In this document: piece after piece, positions 43,752-53,971 of the stretch
Numbering within the stretch: the first letter of the stretch is position 1
Layout: the number at the start of each line of letters is the position of its first letter
From: Lacipirellula parvula
GTDB lineage: Bacteria > Planctomycetota > Planctomycetia > Pirellulales > Lacipirellulaceae
Direction: 5' to 3'
Assembly: GCF_009177095.1 (NCBI RefSeq)
Contig: NZ_AP021861.1
Span: 2,214,501-2,278,500, forward strand
DNA length: 64,000 bases
Program-made: the position numbers and the translations under genes
Notes under the pieces: model-generated
Told to the model about the DNA's origin: nothing
Database searches by the model: none
The model's input: the letters and a program-made list of their open reading frames with translations, nothing else

Positions 43752-44816
43752 ATGCTCGCCATGCCAAGCTCGCTAGACCAACGTTCGCGATCGACCGCGG
43801 TGACGACGTCGCTCCTGGCGGCGCTGCTGCTGTCGATCTTCGCAGGCTGTGCCAGCAAATCGAACAAGTGGAAGTTCGCCAATTGGAACGTCAAGCAGGC
43901 CGTGGGGCTGGAACCGAAGGAGCCGGAGCCGCAGCAACCCGAGCGCATGGTGGCGACGTGGACCGACACCACGCTCAGCACGGTGGGCCAAACTCCGAAG
44001 CGCGGCTTCGGCGGCAAGCTGATGTTCTTCAAGAAGGGTTCTGAGGATCCGGTGCGCGTCGAAGGGAATCTCGTTGTCTACGCCTTCGACGAGACAGATC
44101 GCCCCGACCACGAAACTCACCCGCAGCGGCGGTACATCTTCCCGATGGAGGAGTTTGTGCGGCACGAGAGCAAGTCGTCGCTAGGGCCGGCGTACAGCTT
44201 CTGGCTACCCTGGGACGAAATCGGCGGCCAGCAGCGGAACATCAGTTTGATCGCCAAGTTCGAGCCCAAAGAAGGCCCGGTCGTCATCGGGGAGCAAACG
44301 CGACATCTGTTGCCGGGTCTTACCATCGATCCCAACGCGAACAAACCGTTGCTCGCCAAGACGGTGCTGACCGAGAGCGGCGAGCAGGTGCGGCTAGCTT
44401 CGTACGCCGGGCAGTCTGCCGGGGCGCCCGGGGCAGCGAGTCAGGAAAGTTCGATCATCGTTCCAGCGCAGCAGCGCCAAATGTCGACGGCGACCATTCC
44501 GTTGCCGAAACGATTGGGTGAAGCGGCGAGCGAGCCCGCTCAACAGACGACAACCTTGGACGCCGGTAGTTCAGCAAAACCGTTATCGCAGCTGTCGACG
44601 CTAGGATCTCAACCGTTCCAGCAGCCGGCGGCCGCTAACTCGCAAGTGATGCAAGCTTCGGCGCAGATCCCGATCGTTTCGACGCCCGTGACCACGGCTA
44701 CTCAGCGGCGGGAACTAAACGAGGCGGCGAAGGCGGCGAAGCGGCCGCAGGCTGGATCTGTACGAGATTCTCTACTTGAGACACTCCCGGTTCGAGCGAA
44801 GCCAGGCGGGCGATAA
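43752..44816 (+). CDS. Lipoprotein downstream of the secretin
   Basis: 354 residues from the ATG at 43752. The lipobox is LLLSIFAGC near residue 27. The middle (residues ~65-190) is a compact domain with GFGGKLMFFKKGS, VRVEGNLVVYAFDET and AYSFWLPWDEIGG. The C-terminal third is Gln/Ala/Ser-rich. It starts 47 bp after gspD on the same strand. A secretin pilotin role would fit place and lipid anchor, but no sequence family supports it. Its last 119 bp overlap the convergent BON gene. Confidence 0.75.
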   Translation: MLAMPSSLDQRSRSTAVTTSLLAALLLSIFAGCASKSNKWKFANWNVKQAVGLEPKEPEPQQPERMVATWTDTTLSTVGQTPKRGFGGKLMFFKKGSEDPVRVEGNLVVYAFDETDRPDHETHPQRRYIFPMEEFVRHESKSSLGPAYSFWLPWDEIGGQQRNISLIAKFEPKEGPVVIGEQTRHLLPGLTIDPNANKPLLAKTVLTESGEQVRLASYAGQSAGAPGAASQESSIIVPAQQRQMSTATIPLPKRLGEAASEPAQQTTTLDAGSSAKPLSQLSTLGSQPFQQPAAANSQVMQASAQIPIVSTPVTTATQRRELNEAAKAAKRPQAGSVRDSLLETLPVRAKPGGR

Positions 44817-45504
44817 GCTCGCGATCGCGCTCCGTGGCGACGCTGCCGCGAATGACCGCGGTGCGGCCGACCATTTCGATCTGGGGCGAACTGACGCCGA
44901 CGGTGGCCATCTCTTTCGCCAAGCGGCGTTGAAGAGGCACGTTTGCCTGCAGTGGCGTGATCGCGGGAGCGTCGAACGCGGGTTTGAGTTGAACGCGGAT
45001 CGCCGGCGGAGCGGCGTTCTGTTCGCGCCAGCGACGGCGCGAGTCGCGCATCTCGTTGAGGTTTTCGATCATCGTGTCGAGCGTGCCGCCCGTACCGCGG
45101 CGACCGCCCGCTTGGCTTTCGAAGCCCGCTCGCACGTCCTGAGCATCGCGGCCAACGAAGCCGCCTTGTTGGAACCGCTCGCTTCCTGATTGCGATAGTC
45201 CCGCGGACATGGGGCCGCTGCCAAGAGCGCTCTGTCCCATGGGGCCATTGCCTGTACCGCCGCCAGCGCCGTTGCCGCCTTGTTGCTGAGCGAAGGCGCC
45301 GCCGGTACTCGCGCCGTAACTGCTGGAGATGCCGTCGCGAGCGCCGGAGATGCCGCCGGTGTAGTTGCTGCGGAGGCTACCGGTGCGACTTTGGCTCAAC
45401 CCACCGCGGGCGCCGGTTTGTGCGGCTGCTTGGTGAGCACTAGCGGCGAACGCCAGAACGCCGGCAGCCGCGTAGGTGACTGCGAGTTGGCGGAAACGGG
45501 GCAT
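44698..45504 (-). CDS. Exported BON-domain protein
   Basis: 268 residues from the ATG at 45504 (MPRFRQLAVTYAAAGVLAFA, a signal peptide). The long middle is rich in Gly, Ser and Gln and looks disordered. The C-terminal BON domain is at about residues 185-255, with LQRRLAKEMATVGVSSP and ERDRELIARLASLEPGVSQV. BON domains bind membranes or lipids. Its 3' end overlaps the secretin-linked lipoprotein gene by 119 bp, tail to tail. Confidence 0.85.
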   Translation of the reverse strand: MPRFRQLAVTYAAAGVLAFAASAHQAAAQTGARGGLSQSRTGSLRSNYTGGISGARDGISSSYGASTGGAFAQQQGGNGAGGGTGNGPMGQSALGSGPMSAGLSQSGSERFQQGGFVGRDAQDVRAGFESQAGGRRGTGGTLDTMIENLNEMRDSRRRWREQNAAPPAIRVQLKPAFDAPAITPLQANVPLQRRLAKEMATVGVSSPQIEMVGRTAVIRGSVATERDRELIARLASLEPGVSQVENLVQIQPAAASPPSPPRLVPAAE

Positions 45505-45806
45505 GGCAGAATCTCCCGACTCGTGAGCGGAGCAGCCCAAGTATACCACTTATTCCGGTTCTGGCCAAAATCAGCAGGTTGTCGCCGCCCGCAACCGCGG
45601 CTCAACCCACAAGTAGCCGCGGCTCAACGAGCCGCAGGAGCGAACCGGTGACGGCTAAGCCTCTTCTCCGACGGTGGTACGCGTGTACCGGCCCGCTCCG
45701 GCAGGTCGTTGACCTGCGGCTGTAGGGGCGGTTGTCGTCGGCGGCGGATGGGGGTAGAAAATTGGGCTCGTCGATACTCGTCCGTTTCGCAGCAGGATCA
45801 ACAGCC

Positions 45807-46814
45807 ATGGAATTTCAAGTCACCGGTCCCTCGGGCATGCGGGCCAAGTTTGTCTCACGCGGCGCCACGCTGGCGGAGCTGTGGGTTCCGGATCGCGACG
45901 GGGCGATGGCCGACGTCGTGCTGGGGTTCGACAATGAAGCGGGCTACGCCAGCAGCGACAACCAGCATTTCGGCTGCACAACCGGCCGATTCGCTAACCG
46001 CATCGCCCTCGGCAAGTTCTCGCTCGACGGCAAAGAGTACCAGTTGGCGATCAACAACGGCGTCAACCACCTGCATGGCGGTTCGCAACGCGACCTGTCG
46101 CGGGTCGAGTGGCAAGGCGAGCCCTTTGCAGGGCCTGAAGGCAGCGGCGTGATCTTTCGCTATGTCAGCCCCGACGGCGAGGAAGGCTACCCCGGCAAGC
46201 TCGACATCCAGGTGACCTACACGCTCACGCCGGGTAACTCGCTCAAGATCGATTACGTGGCGACGACCGACCAAGCGACGCCCGTCAATCTGACGAACCA
46301 CAGCTACTTCAACCTTTCAGGCCACGGTTCGCCATCGGTGCTCGACCACGAGGTTTGGATTGGGGCCGAGCGCTACACGCCGAAGGATGCCGGCGCGATT
46401 CCGACGGGCGAAATCGCGCCGGTCGAAGGAACGCCGCTCGACTTCCGCACACGGCGGCGGATTGGCGAGCGGATTGGCGATTTCACTGGCCACGAAGCGG
46501 ACGGATACGATCACAACTTCGTGCTCAACGGCCCGATTGGCGTGATGAAGATGGTCGCCACGGCGTACGACCCCGCGTCGGGCCGCACGATGCACGTCCA
46601 CACCGACCAGCCGGGCATGCAGATGTACACGGCCAACTTCGTGTGGGGCCAAACTTGTAAAGCGGGCCAAGTCTACCGAAAGCACTCAGCCGTCTGCTTC
46701 GAAACGCAGCACTTCCCCGATTCGCCGAACAAGCCGCAATTCCCGTCGTGCATCTTGCGACCGGGGGAGGAGTACCGGTACTCGTGCGCGTATGAATTCG
46801 GCGTTGAAGCCTAG
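45807..46814 (+). CDS. galM: Galactose mutarotase (aldose 1-epimerase)
   Basis: 335 residues from the ATG at 45807; upstream codons to 45732 are not conserved-looking. The supersandwich fold has TTGRFANRIALGKF near residue 61, NHLHGG near 88, the catalytic His in VNLTNHSYFNLSG near 163, and the catalytic Glu in CFETQHFPDSPN near 300. It interconverts alpha and beta aldoses such as galactose and glucose. No sugar-use genes are next to it. Confidence 0.94.
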   Translation: MEFQVTGPSGMRAKFVSRGATLAELWVPDRDGAMADVVLGFDNEAGYASSDNQHFGCTTGRFANRIALGKFSLDGKEYQLAINNGVNHLHGGSQRDLSRVEWQGEPFAGPEGSGVIFRYVSPDGEEGYPGKLDIQVTYTLTPGNSLKIDYVATTDQATPVNLTNHSYFNLSGHGSPSVLDHEVWIGAERYTPKDAGAIPTGEIAPVEGTPLDFRTRRRIGERIGDFTGHEADGYDHNFVLNGPIGVMKMVATAYDPASGRTMHVHTDQPGMQMYTANFVWGQTCKAGQVYRKHSAVCFETQHFPDSPNKPQFPSCILRPGEEYRYSCAYEFGVEA

Positions 46815-46820
46815 GGAGTT

Positions 46821-46911
46821 AATGACGAATGACGAAGTCCGAATGACGAATGAAATACCAGAAGATTCAGGGCTTACCCCATTCGTCATTCTGGCTTCGT
46901 CATTCGTCATT
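46821..46911. repeat. Inverted repeat, heptad-period arms, between galM and greA
   Basis: The arms 46821-46852 and 46880-46911 are 32 nt each and nearly perfect complements, made of 7-nt units AATGACG with one diverged unit in the same place in both arms. The unit lies between the convergent galM and greA genes and could serve as a terminator-like hairpin. Confidence 0.92.
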
Positions 46912-46925
46912 TGCCCCGCTAGGGG

Positions 46926-47402
46926 CTACTCAAACCGGATCTCAAGAATCTTGAACCGGTTGGTCCCCGCCGGGACTTCAATCTCGGCCTTCTCGCCGAC
47001 CTTGAGGCCCAGCAGACCTTGGGCCAGCGGGCTGGTGACGAGGATCTTGCCGATGTCGTAATCTTCTTCGCCGGCGCCGACTAGGGTGAACTCCTCGGTG
47101 TCGCCGAACTCGAGGTCCTTCACCTTCACGGTGCAGCCGAAGACGACCTGGTCTTTCGGCATGGTGGACATGTCCACGATCTCGCCGCTGGCGAGCTTGG
47201 CCTTCAGCATGTTGATCTTCGCCTGCAGCATCCCCTGGCTCTCGCGGGCGCCGTGGTACTCGGCGTTTTCTTTGAGGTCGCCGTCGGCGCGCGCAATCGC
47301 GATACGCTTCTCAATCTCGGGCATCTGGACGTTTTCCAGCTCGTTCAACTCGGCCTTGAGTTTCTCGTAGCCGGCCCGGGTCATCGGAGTGCGATCGCTC
47401 AT
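46926..47402 (-). CDS. greA: Transcription elongation factor GreA
   Basis: 158 residues from the ATG at 47402, the normal GreA length; an ATG five codons earlier is less likely. The N-terminal coiled coil has the acidic tip [15 protein letters not shown], whose Asp and Glu position Mg2+ in the polymerase. The C-terminal FKBP-like domain has [21 protein letters not shown]. It rescues backtracked RNA polymerase by transcript cleavage. Confidence 0.97.
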   Translation of the reverse strand: MSDRTPMTRAGYEKLKAELNELENVQMPEIEKRIAIARADGDLKENAEYHGARESQGMLQAKINMLKAKLASGEIVDMSTMPKDQVVFGCTVKVKDLEFGDTEEFTLVGAGEEDYDIGKILVTSPLAQGLLGLKVGEKAEIEVPAGTNRFKILEIRFE

Positions 47403-47604
47403 TTCTTCCTCGCTCAAATAAAACGGGTCTTCCTTGCGGAAGACCCTCGCGTGAATCCCCAGATTGTTTCTCGAATGGGGGCCGATGTAAAGGGTGGAGG
47501 CCGTTTGGCATTCTTCGGCCCGAAGTGGGCCGGGCCTTGAGGCGGGCTGGCGGAGCCCTCCCTAGCCGGTTCGATCTCTGCAGCGATTGGCCGGGGAGCG
47601 GGGC

Positions 47605-48309
47605 CTATCGCTCGCCAGTGTAGAGGAGTCGGCCGCAAGCAGTGCAGAAGACCGGCTTCCCCATCAGCAGGTGGTTCTGCATGTTGAGGGTTACTTGCTT
47701 GCCGCACCCTTCACAGACGCCATCCTCCATTTTGGCCATGCCGTCGGCGCCCTTGCCGCGGATGACGCGGCGGTAATCTTCACGGAAGTCGACCGGCAGA
47801 CCCTTCTCCGCGTCGCCGAGCTCGCCTTCCAAGCGGGCGATGTCGGCGGCGATCAGCTGGCCCTCTTGGGCGACCACGTCGCGGAACTTCGCGAGTTCGG
47901 TCTTCCCCGCGGCCAGCCGTTCCTTCACTTCGACGACTACCGCTTCGAGCTGGTCGATCCGCTCCATCGTTTCCAGAATCTCGTCGGCCAGCACGCTGCC
48001 AGCCATCGTGGCCGCGGCGATCTGGTCGGTCATCGTTTGGTATTCTTTGTTGTTGCTGCAGGAGTTCAGCTTCACTTGCCAATCGGCAATGCGGCTTTCG
48101 TTCGACTTCAGGTCGAGCTGCTTCCGATCGCTGAGGGCCTTCGTCTGTTTGACGGTGTCTTGCGAGGCGGCCAGTTCAGCGTCGAGCTTCGCCGAGTTTG
48201 CCTCGCGGGCCTTCACTTGCCGCGGGCCCCGTTCCTGCCGCTCGCGCAGGTCGGAGAGTTGCCGGTGAATCCGGTGAAGTCGTTGCAGCAGTTCGGCGGA
48301 AAGCGCCAT
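47605..48309 (-). CDS. Coiled-coil protein with C-terminal C4 zinc ribbon
   Basis: 234 residues from the ATG at 48309. Residues ~1-170 are a long antiparallel coiled coil, and the segment SNNKEYQTM near residue 75 is typical of the COG1579-like family. The C-terminus carries CEGCGKQVTLNM and CTACGRLLYTGER, a four-Cys zinc ribbon. Relatives are linked to RNA or nucleic-acid binding, but the role is not established. The gene upstream on the same strand is rpoD, from which a strong terminator separates it. Confidence 0.85.
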   Translation of the reverse strand: MALSAELLQRLHRIHRQLSDLRERQERGPRQVKAREANSAKLDAELAASQDTVKQTKALSDRKQLDLKSNESRIADWQVKLNSCSNNKEYQTMTDQIAAATMAGSVLADEILETMERIDQLEAVVVEVKERLAAGKTELAKFRDVVAQEGQLIAADIARLEGELGDAEKGLPVDFREDYRRVIRGKGADGMAKMEDGVCEGCGKQVTLNMQNHLLMGKPVFCTACGRLLYTGER

Positions 48310-48400
48310 GGGTCGCGGCTCGCAGGGTGTCGTGGACCGTGCATTGTACCGCAGATTGAGAGGGGCGACAGCGGGCGGAAGGGTGCGCGAATCAACGAAA

Positions 48401-48438
48401 AAAACGGCGTCGTGGCCATTCTGCCACGACGCCGTTTT
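48401..48438 (-). terminator. Rho-independent terminator after rpoD
   Basis: A 16-bp perfect stem (48401-48416 with 48423-48438) has a 6-nt loop and is followed on the minus strand by T residues. It stands about 140 bp past the rpoD stop and before the zinc-ribbon gene. Confidence 0.93.
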
Positions 48439-48574
48439 CAAACTATCGTTGAGCTTCGCTGCCTAGCCGGGCCGCTACGCGGTCCGGGGCGGCTCACTTG
48501 GGCTCGCCTGTACAACGCGCTCCCGGAGGGCATTGGCTCTCCGGCTGGTCGCTATGCAGCACGCGAAGCGTTGC

Positions 48575-50275
48575 TTAGGCCACCAAGCGGCAGTCGGCCG
48601 GTTGCTCGTCCCACGCCTCAGTCTCTTGCTCTTGCGGCATGATCTGCGGGCTATCGGCGACGTACTCAGCCAGCTCCGAGCTACGCACCGGGTGCTGCAG
48701 CTTGGCGACCGCCTTGGCTTCAATTTGGCGAACCCGTTCGCGGGTCACCTTGAAGATCCGGCCAACTTCTTCGAGCGTGTAGCAATAGCCGTCGGTCAGG
48801 CCGTACCGCAGGCGGATAATTTCCCGCTCGCGGAAGGTAAGCGTCTTCAGCAGGTCGTCGATCTTCTCGCGAAGCAGGCTGTTGTTCGCCAGGTTCAGCG
48901 GGTTGTCGGTGTGCGAATCTTCGACGAACTCGCCGAAGCTGCAGTCGTCGCCCTCGCCGATCGGGCGATCGAGGCTCACTGGCGTGCGGCCGATGTCCAT
49001 CACGTGCAGGCTTTCTTCCAAGCTGATGCCGGCGGCATGGGCCGTCTCTTCCGGCGACGGTTGCCGGCCGAGTTCGTGCTGCAGACGCTTGGCGGTTTGC
49101 TGGAGCTTGCTCAGCACGTCGATCATGTGAACCGGGATGCGAATCGTGCGGGCTTGGTCGGCAATCGCGCGGGTGATCGCTTGGCGAATCCACCACGTGG
49201 CGTAGGTGCTGAACTTGAAGCCGCGGCGGTATTCGTACTTGTCGACCGCCCGCATCAGGCCCGTGTTGCCTTCTTGGATCAGGTCGAGGAAGCTCATGCC
49301 GCGATTGCGGTACTTCTTGGCGATCGACACCACGAGCCGCAGGTTGCCGCTTGAGAGGTCGCGCTTCACGCGTTCGAACTCGGTGAGCTGCGTCCGCAGC
49401 AAATCGCAGCGGTCGCGAAGGCTCTTCGGCGATTCGAGCGTTTGCAACATCAGCGCCTTCAGTTCGCGGCGAACCGGGGCGATGCGATGTTGCGAAGCGC
49501 CTTCGGCCTTTAGCTGCTTCAGCTGAGCTTGCAGGCGATCCATGCGGCGCGAAACTTCTTCCAACTGCTTCATCAGCGGCTGGACGCGGCGGGTGCGGAG
49601 GCTCAGCTCTTCAACGAGCACGAGCATCTTGCGTTGACGGCGGAGGAAACGTTGGCGAGCGGCCGCCTTCTCGGTGCCGCCGGCGCGGTTGTCGACCTGC
49701 ACGGCGAAGTCGCGACGTTGGGCTTGCATTAATCGGCGGAGCGTCGGCAGGTTCACCGGCATACGGGCCGAGACTTGCGCCTTCGTGAGACGTTCGGTCA
49801 GCGAGACCTTGATCGTGCGGTCGAAGGGCAACTCGCCCGATTGAACGCGTTCCAGCACGCTGACGGTCGCTTCCAGGGCCATGAATGACCGTAGGATATT
49901 GCGACGGAAACGCTTGCGGGTGATTTCGATTTTCTTGGCGAGCGAGATTTCTTCTTCGCGCGACAACAGCGGAATCCGGCACATCTGCGAGAGATACATC
50001 CGGATCGGATCGTCGGTCAGCTTCGGCAGTTCGGCTTGCAGGTCTTCGCCGCTAACTTCGGCTTCGGCCAGGGCGGCGGCGACGCGGCGGGAAACGGAAG
50101 CTTCGCCTTCGACGAGCTTGATCCGCATGCCGTCGAGCAAGTCGAGCAGGGCCTCGACGTGAACCGAGTCGGTCGACTCATCGGGAAGGAAAGCGTTCGC
50201 CTGGTCGTAGGTGAGATAGCCTTGCGTGCGAGCGAGCGCGGCAAGTTCGTTGAGGCGGGCGGCAAAGCGGGACAT
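48575..50275 (-). CDS. rpoD: Primary-type sigma-70 factor RpoD
   Basis: 566 residues from the ATG at 50275 ([20 protein letters not shown]). Region 1.2 is [20 protein letters not shown] near residue 90. A non-conserved, charged helical insertion follows (residues ~150-290). Regions 2.1-2.4 contain [34 protein letters not shown] and [15 protein letters not shown]. Region 3 is [14 protein letters not shown]. Region 4.2 has the helix-turn-helix ending [14 protein letters not shown]. Immediate linkage with dnaG supports the housekeeping role. Confidence 0.93.
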   Translation of the reverse strand: MSRFAARLNELAALARTQGYLTYDQANAFLPDESTDSVHVEALLDLLDGMRIKLVEGEASVSRRVAAALAEAEVSGEDLQAELPKLTDDPIRMYLSQMCRIPLLSREEEISLAKKIEITRKRFRRNILRSFMALEATVSVLERVQSGELPFDRTIKVSLTERLTKAQVSARMPVNLPTLRRLMQAQRRDFAVQVDNRAGGTEKAAARQRFLRRQRKMLVLVEELSLRTRRVQPLMKQLEEVSRRMDRLQAQLKQLKAEGASQHRIAPVRRELKALMLQTLESPKSLRDRCDLLRTQLTEFERVKRDLSSGNLRLVVSIAKKYRNRGMSFLDLIQEGNTGLMRAVDKYEYRRGFKFSTYATWWIRQAITRAIADQARTIRIPVHMIDVLSKLQQTAKRLQHELGRQPSPEETAHAAGISLEESLHVMDIGRTPVSLDRPIGEGDDCSFGEFVEDSHTDNPLNLANNSLLREKIDDLLKTLTFREREIIRLRYGLTDGYCYTLEEVGRIFKVTRERVRQIEAKAVAKLQHPVRSSELAEYVADSPQIMPQEQETEAWDEQPADCRLVA

Positions 50276-50340
50276 CTGAAACTCCTCCTGCACTTCCTGT
50301 GCAATGGAAAAGTTGGCGGGTCAGGAACTGGCAAGCTTCA

Positions 50341-50465
50341 TCCCCCTCCCTTGCAGGGAGGGGCTAGGGGAGGGATTCACGACGTTCATGCTGCACCAAG
50401 GCGCGGGAGCCATGGGAGCCGTCTTAATCCCTCACCTATCCTCTCCCTACAAGGGAGAGGGACTA
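50341..50465. repeat. CCCTCCC/GGGAGGG inverted repeat between dnaG and rpoD
   Basis: Arms near 50341-50375 and 50432-50465 are pyrimidine/purine-rich and roughly complementary, a degenerate relative of the 33265 and 55441 elements. It sits in the 216-bp spacer between the two co-directional genes. Confidence 0.65.
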
Positions 50466-50491
50466 ATGCAAACCAGTTCTCGCCAAGCACC

Positions 50492-52372
50492 TCACCCATC
50501 CGTGGGCGTGGAACCTGCTTGGCGGCGCTTCAAATCGTTGAACAAGGCGACCAGCGCGCGGTCCGCCTGTTCGGAGTCGAGTTGATTTGTCTTCAGCTCA
50601 GCTACGGTCATCCGGTGGCGAGCTTCCGTGTGGCGACGTTCGCGATCGGCCAGCAAATCGCTGAACCGCTTTTGCACGTCGGCGTTTAATTTGAGTTGGC
50701 CAACTTCGTCGCAACCGACCAGCAGATTTTTTACTGCGGAGTCTTCGGTGGCGTTCATCAGGCTGGCGAAGGTCGGCGTGACGCCGTCGTGGTACATCTC
50801 CGCGGCCATCGCGTAAATTTGGCGGGCGATCGGATGTTCGACGTCTTCTTCGTGAATTTGTTCGAGCAGCGCGTCCATTAAGTCGCCACCGCAGAGGACG
50901 ATCTCGAGCAGCTCGCGATCCCAAGCGGAAAGCTTTTGCGGGACGGGCTTCGGCGCGACAGGCGTGGATTGTTCGGCGTTGCGACCGAGCGGCGTGGAGC
51001 GAACGAGCGAGGCCGCCGCTTGCCGCACGGCCTTCAGCCGCGTGCGGAGCGTCTCTTCCGCCAAGCCGAACCGCCGAGCGATCTGGACGAGCATCTGCTG
51101 TTCGCGTACGAACGCGGTGCTGCTGGCCGACGCACCGGTCGGCAGCATCTTCGCGAGCGTCGCGAGAATCGCCTCAACCGCTTGCGCGGATTGATGCGGG
51201 GCAGCGCCTGGGGCCAATCCTTTGGTCACGGCATTGATCTTGTGTTCGAGGGCGTCGACCGACTGTGTGAGCAGTCGTCGAAATTCGTCGCTTCCGTGCG
51301 AGCGAATAACATCACACGGATCGGCCCCTTCTGGCAAGCTCAGAATTTTTAATTCGACTTCATGCGCGACGAACAGTGCTAGCAGGTTGTCGAGAATGTC
51401 GAGCGTGCGGTTCTGCCCCGCCGCATCGCCGTCGAGCACGAGCGTGATTTTGTCGGTGAATCTGCGGATTAGCGGGACGTGTTTTTCCCCCAGCGCCGTG
51501 CCGAGCACCGCCACCGCATGCTTCACGCCATGCTGGTGGGCCATGATGACGTCGGTGTAACCTTCCATCACCAGCACGCCGCCTTCTTTCGCGATTGCAT
51601 CGCGGGCGAGATCGAGGGCGTAGAGTTCGCTGCTCTTGTTGAAGAGCGGAGTCTCCGGACTGTTGACGTACTTCGCGTCGTTGTCGCGCTTGAATTCAGG
51701 CAGCACGCGGCCGCCGAAGGCGATCGTCCGCGCGCGGGAATCGCGGATCGAAAACATCAGCCGGCCGCGAAAGCGATCGTAGTAGCCGCCGGCCTCGCGT
51801 TTGCCGATGAGGCCGACGCGCTCGAGCACCGCCGGCTGCCAGTTGGCCGTGGCGCCGCGCTTGAGCATCCAGTCCCACTCGTTCGGTGAGAAGCCGATAT
51901 GGAACGCGGCGATGCTTTCCTCGTTGACGCCGCGGTCGGCGAGGTAGCGGCGCGCAGGCTCAGCGCCGGGGCTTCGCAGCAGACACTGGTGGAACTGCTC
52001 TTCCGCCCAGGCCATCGCCTTCAGGAGATTGCGGCGTTCGAATGGATTGTCGGCTTGGTTCTCAAGCCGATTGGCAGGCGCGAGACTCACCCCTGCGCGA
52101 TCAGCTAGCATCTCCAGCGCTTCGCGGAACTCCATCCCCTCGGCGCGCATCACGAACGTAAAGATGTCGCCGCCGACGTCGCACGGCCAGCATTTGAACG
52201 ACTGGCGGTCGGGGTTCACCGTGAAGCTTGGCTTGGCGTCGTCGTGCCAGGGGCAAAGGCCGACGAAGCTGCGTCCCTGACGCCGCAGGGCGATATATCC
52301 GCCGATCAGGTCGACGATGTCGATCGCCTGACGGATCTGTTCTTTCGCATCCTGCAAACTCGAGAGCGACAC
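50492..52372 (-). CDS. dnaG: DNA primase DnaG
   Basis: 626 residues from the GTG at 52372. The CHC2 zinc domain has CPWHDDAKPSF near residue 40 and FKCWPCDVGGD near 60. The catalytic core has RGRLMFSIRD near residue 204. TOPRIM acids are in LVMEGYTDVIM and LVLDGDAAGQNRTL. The C-terminal part (after ~430) is helical and suits helicase binding. It makes RNA primers for replication. It is followed by rpoD on the same strand, the core of the macromolecular synthesis operon. Confidence 0.97.
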   Translation of the reverse strand: MSLSSLQDAKEQIRQAIDIVDLIGGYIALRRQGRSFVGLCPWHDDAKPSFTVNPDRQSFKCWPCDVGGDIFTFVMRAEGMEFREALEMLADRAGVSLAPANRLENQADNPFERRNLLKAMAWAEEQFHQCLLRSPGAEPARRYLADRGVNEESIAAFHIGFSPNEWDWMLKRGATANWQPAVLERVGLIGKREAGGYYDRFRGRLMFSIRDSRARTIAFGGRVLPEFKRDNDAKYVNSPETPLFNKSSELYALDLARDAIAKEGGVLVMEGYTDVIMAHQHGVKHAVAVLGTALGEKHVPLIRRFTDKITLVLDGDAAGQNRTLDILDNLLALFVAHEVELKILSLPEGADPCDVIRSHGSDEFRRLLTQSVDALEHKINAVTKGLAPGAAPHQSAQAVEAILATLAKMLPTGASASSTAFVREQQMLVQIARRFGLAEETLRTRLKAVRQAAASLVRSTPLGRNAEQSTPVAPKPVPQKLSAWDRELLEIVLCGGDLMDALLEQIHEEDVEHPIARQIYAMAAEMYHDGVTPTFASLMNATEDSAVKNLLVGCDEVGQLKLNADVQKRFSDLLADRERRHTEARHRMTVAELKTNQLDSEQADRALVALFNDLKRRQAGSTPTDG

Positions 52373-52499
52373 GCGCGGGCAATCCCTTCAGACGACTACA
52401 AAGCAAGTTTCCTGGAACCCACCGATTGTAGCGGACTGCGGCGAGGTCGGGCATCGGCCGCGTACAAATCGCCCGCAGATCGGAAGAAGGGCTTGTCGA

Positions 52500-53720
52500 C
52501 TAGGGCGTCGATTCGACTGGGGATTCTGGCCGCGCGGCGACTTTGACGACGAGCTCAAGATTCTTCGGCTTGCCGCGCGTCGCCCGGACGAGCTTCACCG
52601 GCACCTCGGTTCCGATCGGCGTCGCCGCGATCGCTCGGCTGAGGAGCGTCGGGTCGGAGAACTCAACGCCGTTCCACGACAGAATCACGTCGAACGGCTT
52701 CAGGCCAGCTTCATGGGCAGGCGTGTTGTGATCGACCGAAGTCACGAGCACGCCCTCGCCCCGTTCGAGGCCGAGTTCCCGGGCGATGTCGTCGGAGACT
52801 TCGTTCGGACTGACGCCGAGGAAGCCGCGGAGCACGTAGCCATGGTCGCGAATTTGCTCGTAGCTCGCGCGGGCAAGTTCGCTCGGCACGGAGAAGCTGA
52901 TTCCCTGATACGACGGGCCGATGATCGCCGTGTTGATGCCGACGACTTTGCCTTCGTGGTTCACGAGCGGACCGCCGCTATTGCCGGGGTTCACGGCCGC
53001 GTCGGTTTGCAGGAATTCTTGAATGACGCGGGTGCCGGTGATGCCGCGGCGTTCCTTCGCGCTGAGGATGCCCGAGGTAATGCTCTTCTCTAGTCCGAAG
53101 GGGCTGCCGAGGGCCCAAACGATGTCGCCGACTTGTAGCTCGTTGCTGTCGCCCCATTCGGCGGGAACGAGGTCTTTAAGTTCCGTTTTCAGGACGGCGA
53201 GGTCGGTCATCGGGTCGATGCCGATGACGCTCGCCGGAGCGCGGCGACCGTCGCTGAGTTTGATCTCAGCCGTCTCGACTCCCTCGATCACGTGGTTGTT
53301 CGTGAGGATGTATCCCTCTTTGTCGACGATCACGCCAGAGCCTTGTCCCTCGGCGCGACCGCGTTGCGTGCTGATGTTGACGACGCTGGGCTGCACCGTT
53401 TGTGCGAGCAGGCGATAGCCGGTGGAGATTTGATCTAGCTTGAAGTCCTTCAAGTTCGCGCGAGCCACGTCGAGCCGGGCCCGTTCACGCGCTGATGTGA
53501 GCGAGTACTCAATCCGGTAGACGAACGACGGTGCGACCAGAATGATCACCAGAACAGTGAAGACCCACAGCAACCGCTTCAGACGGATTCCCTCTTCTTC
53601 GCGACGAGCGTCGACGGTCCAGACTTCGCTCATCGGCCGGTTGCGAACCGGCGGGGGCGTCGTGGTGATCAGATCAGCGCCCCACGGCGATTGGTCTGGC
53701 GGGAGAGATTCATGCTGCAT
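52500..53720 (-). CDS. HtrA/DegP-type trypsin-like serine protease with one PDZ domain
   Basis: A 406-residue protein. The cytoplasmic N-terminus is followed by one membrane segment (LLWVFTVLVIILVAPSFVY, residues ~49-67), so the protease faces the periplasm. The catalytic triad is visible: His in TNNHVIEG, Asp in DPMTDLAVLK and Ser in GNSGGPLV. A C-terminal PDZ domain spans ~295-390 (LRGFLGVSPNEVSDD, GLKPFDVILSWNG). DegS-like architecture suggests stress sensing or envelope quality control. Confidence 0.93.
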   Translation of the reverse strand: MQHESLPPDQSPWGADLITTTPPPVRNRPMSEVWTVDARREEEGIRLKRLLWVFTVLVIILVAPSFVYRIEYSLTSARERARLDVARANLKDFKLDQISTGYRLLAQTVQPSVVNISTQRGRAEGQGSGVIVDKEGYILTNNHVIEGVETAEIKLSDGRRAPASVIGIDPMTDLAVLKTELKDLVPAEWGDSNELQVGDIVWALGSPFGLEKSITSGILSAKERRGITGTRVIQEFLQTDAAVNPGNSGGPLVNHEGKVVGINTAIIGPSYQGISFSVPSELARASYEQIRDHGYVLRGFLGVSPNEVSDDIARELGLERGEGVLVTSVDHNTPAHEAGLKPFDVILSWNGVEFSDPTLLSRAIAATPIGTEVPVKLVRATRGKPKNLELVVKVAARPESPVESTP

Positions 53721-53971
53721 GACGCGGTTCCTGAAACGTTCCGTGCCAGGAGGGAATAGAAGACGCCCTCACTGGCTTCCGTCACCCTTGCTTACGAATC
53801 TACTGCTTCGGATGATCGCGCCAGTGGAAGCGCGGACCCAAGAAAGGCCGCGAGCCAGCATTCGCGGCATTCTTATCAGCCATTATACTGCTGGAGAGCA
53901 TTACGGGCAGCGTTTCCGCAAAATGCCCGCGACCGCAAAAACCCGAAAACCTCGCCCGAGCCCATTCCGAG

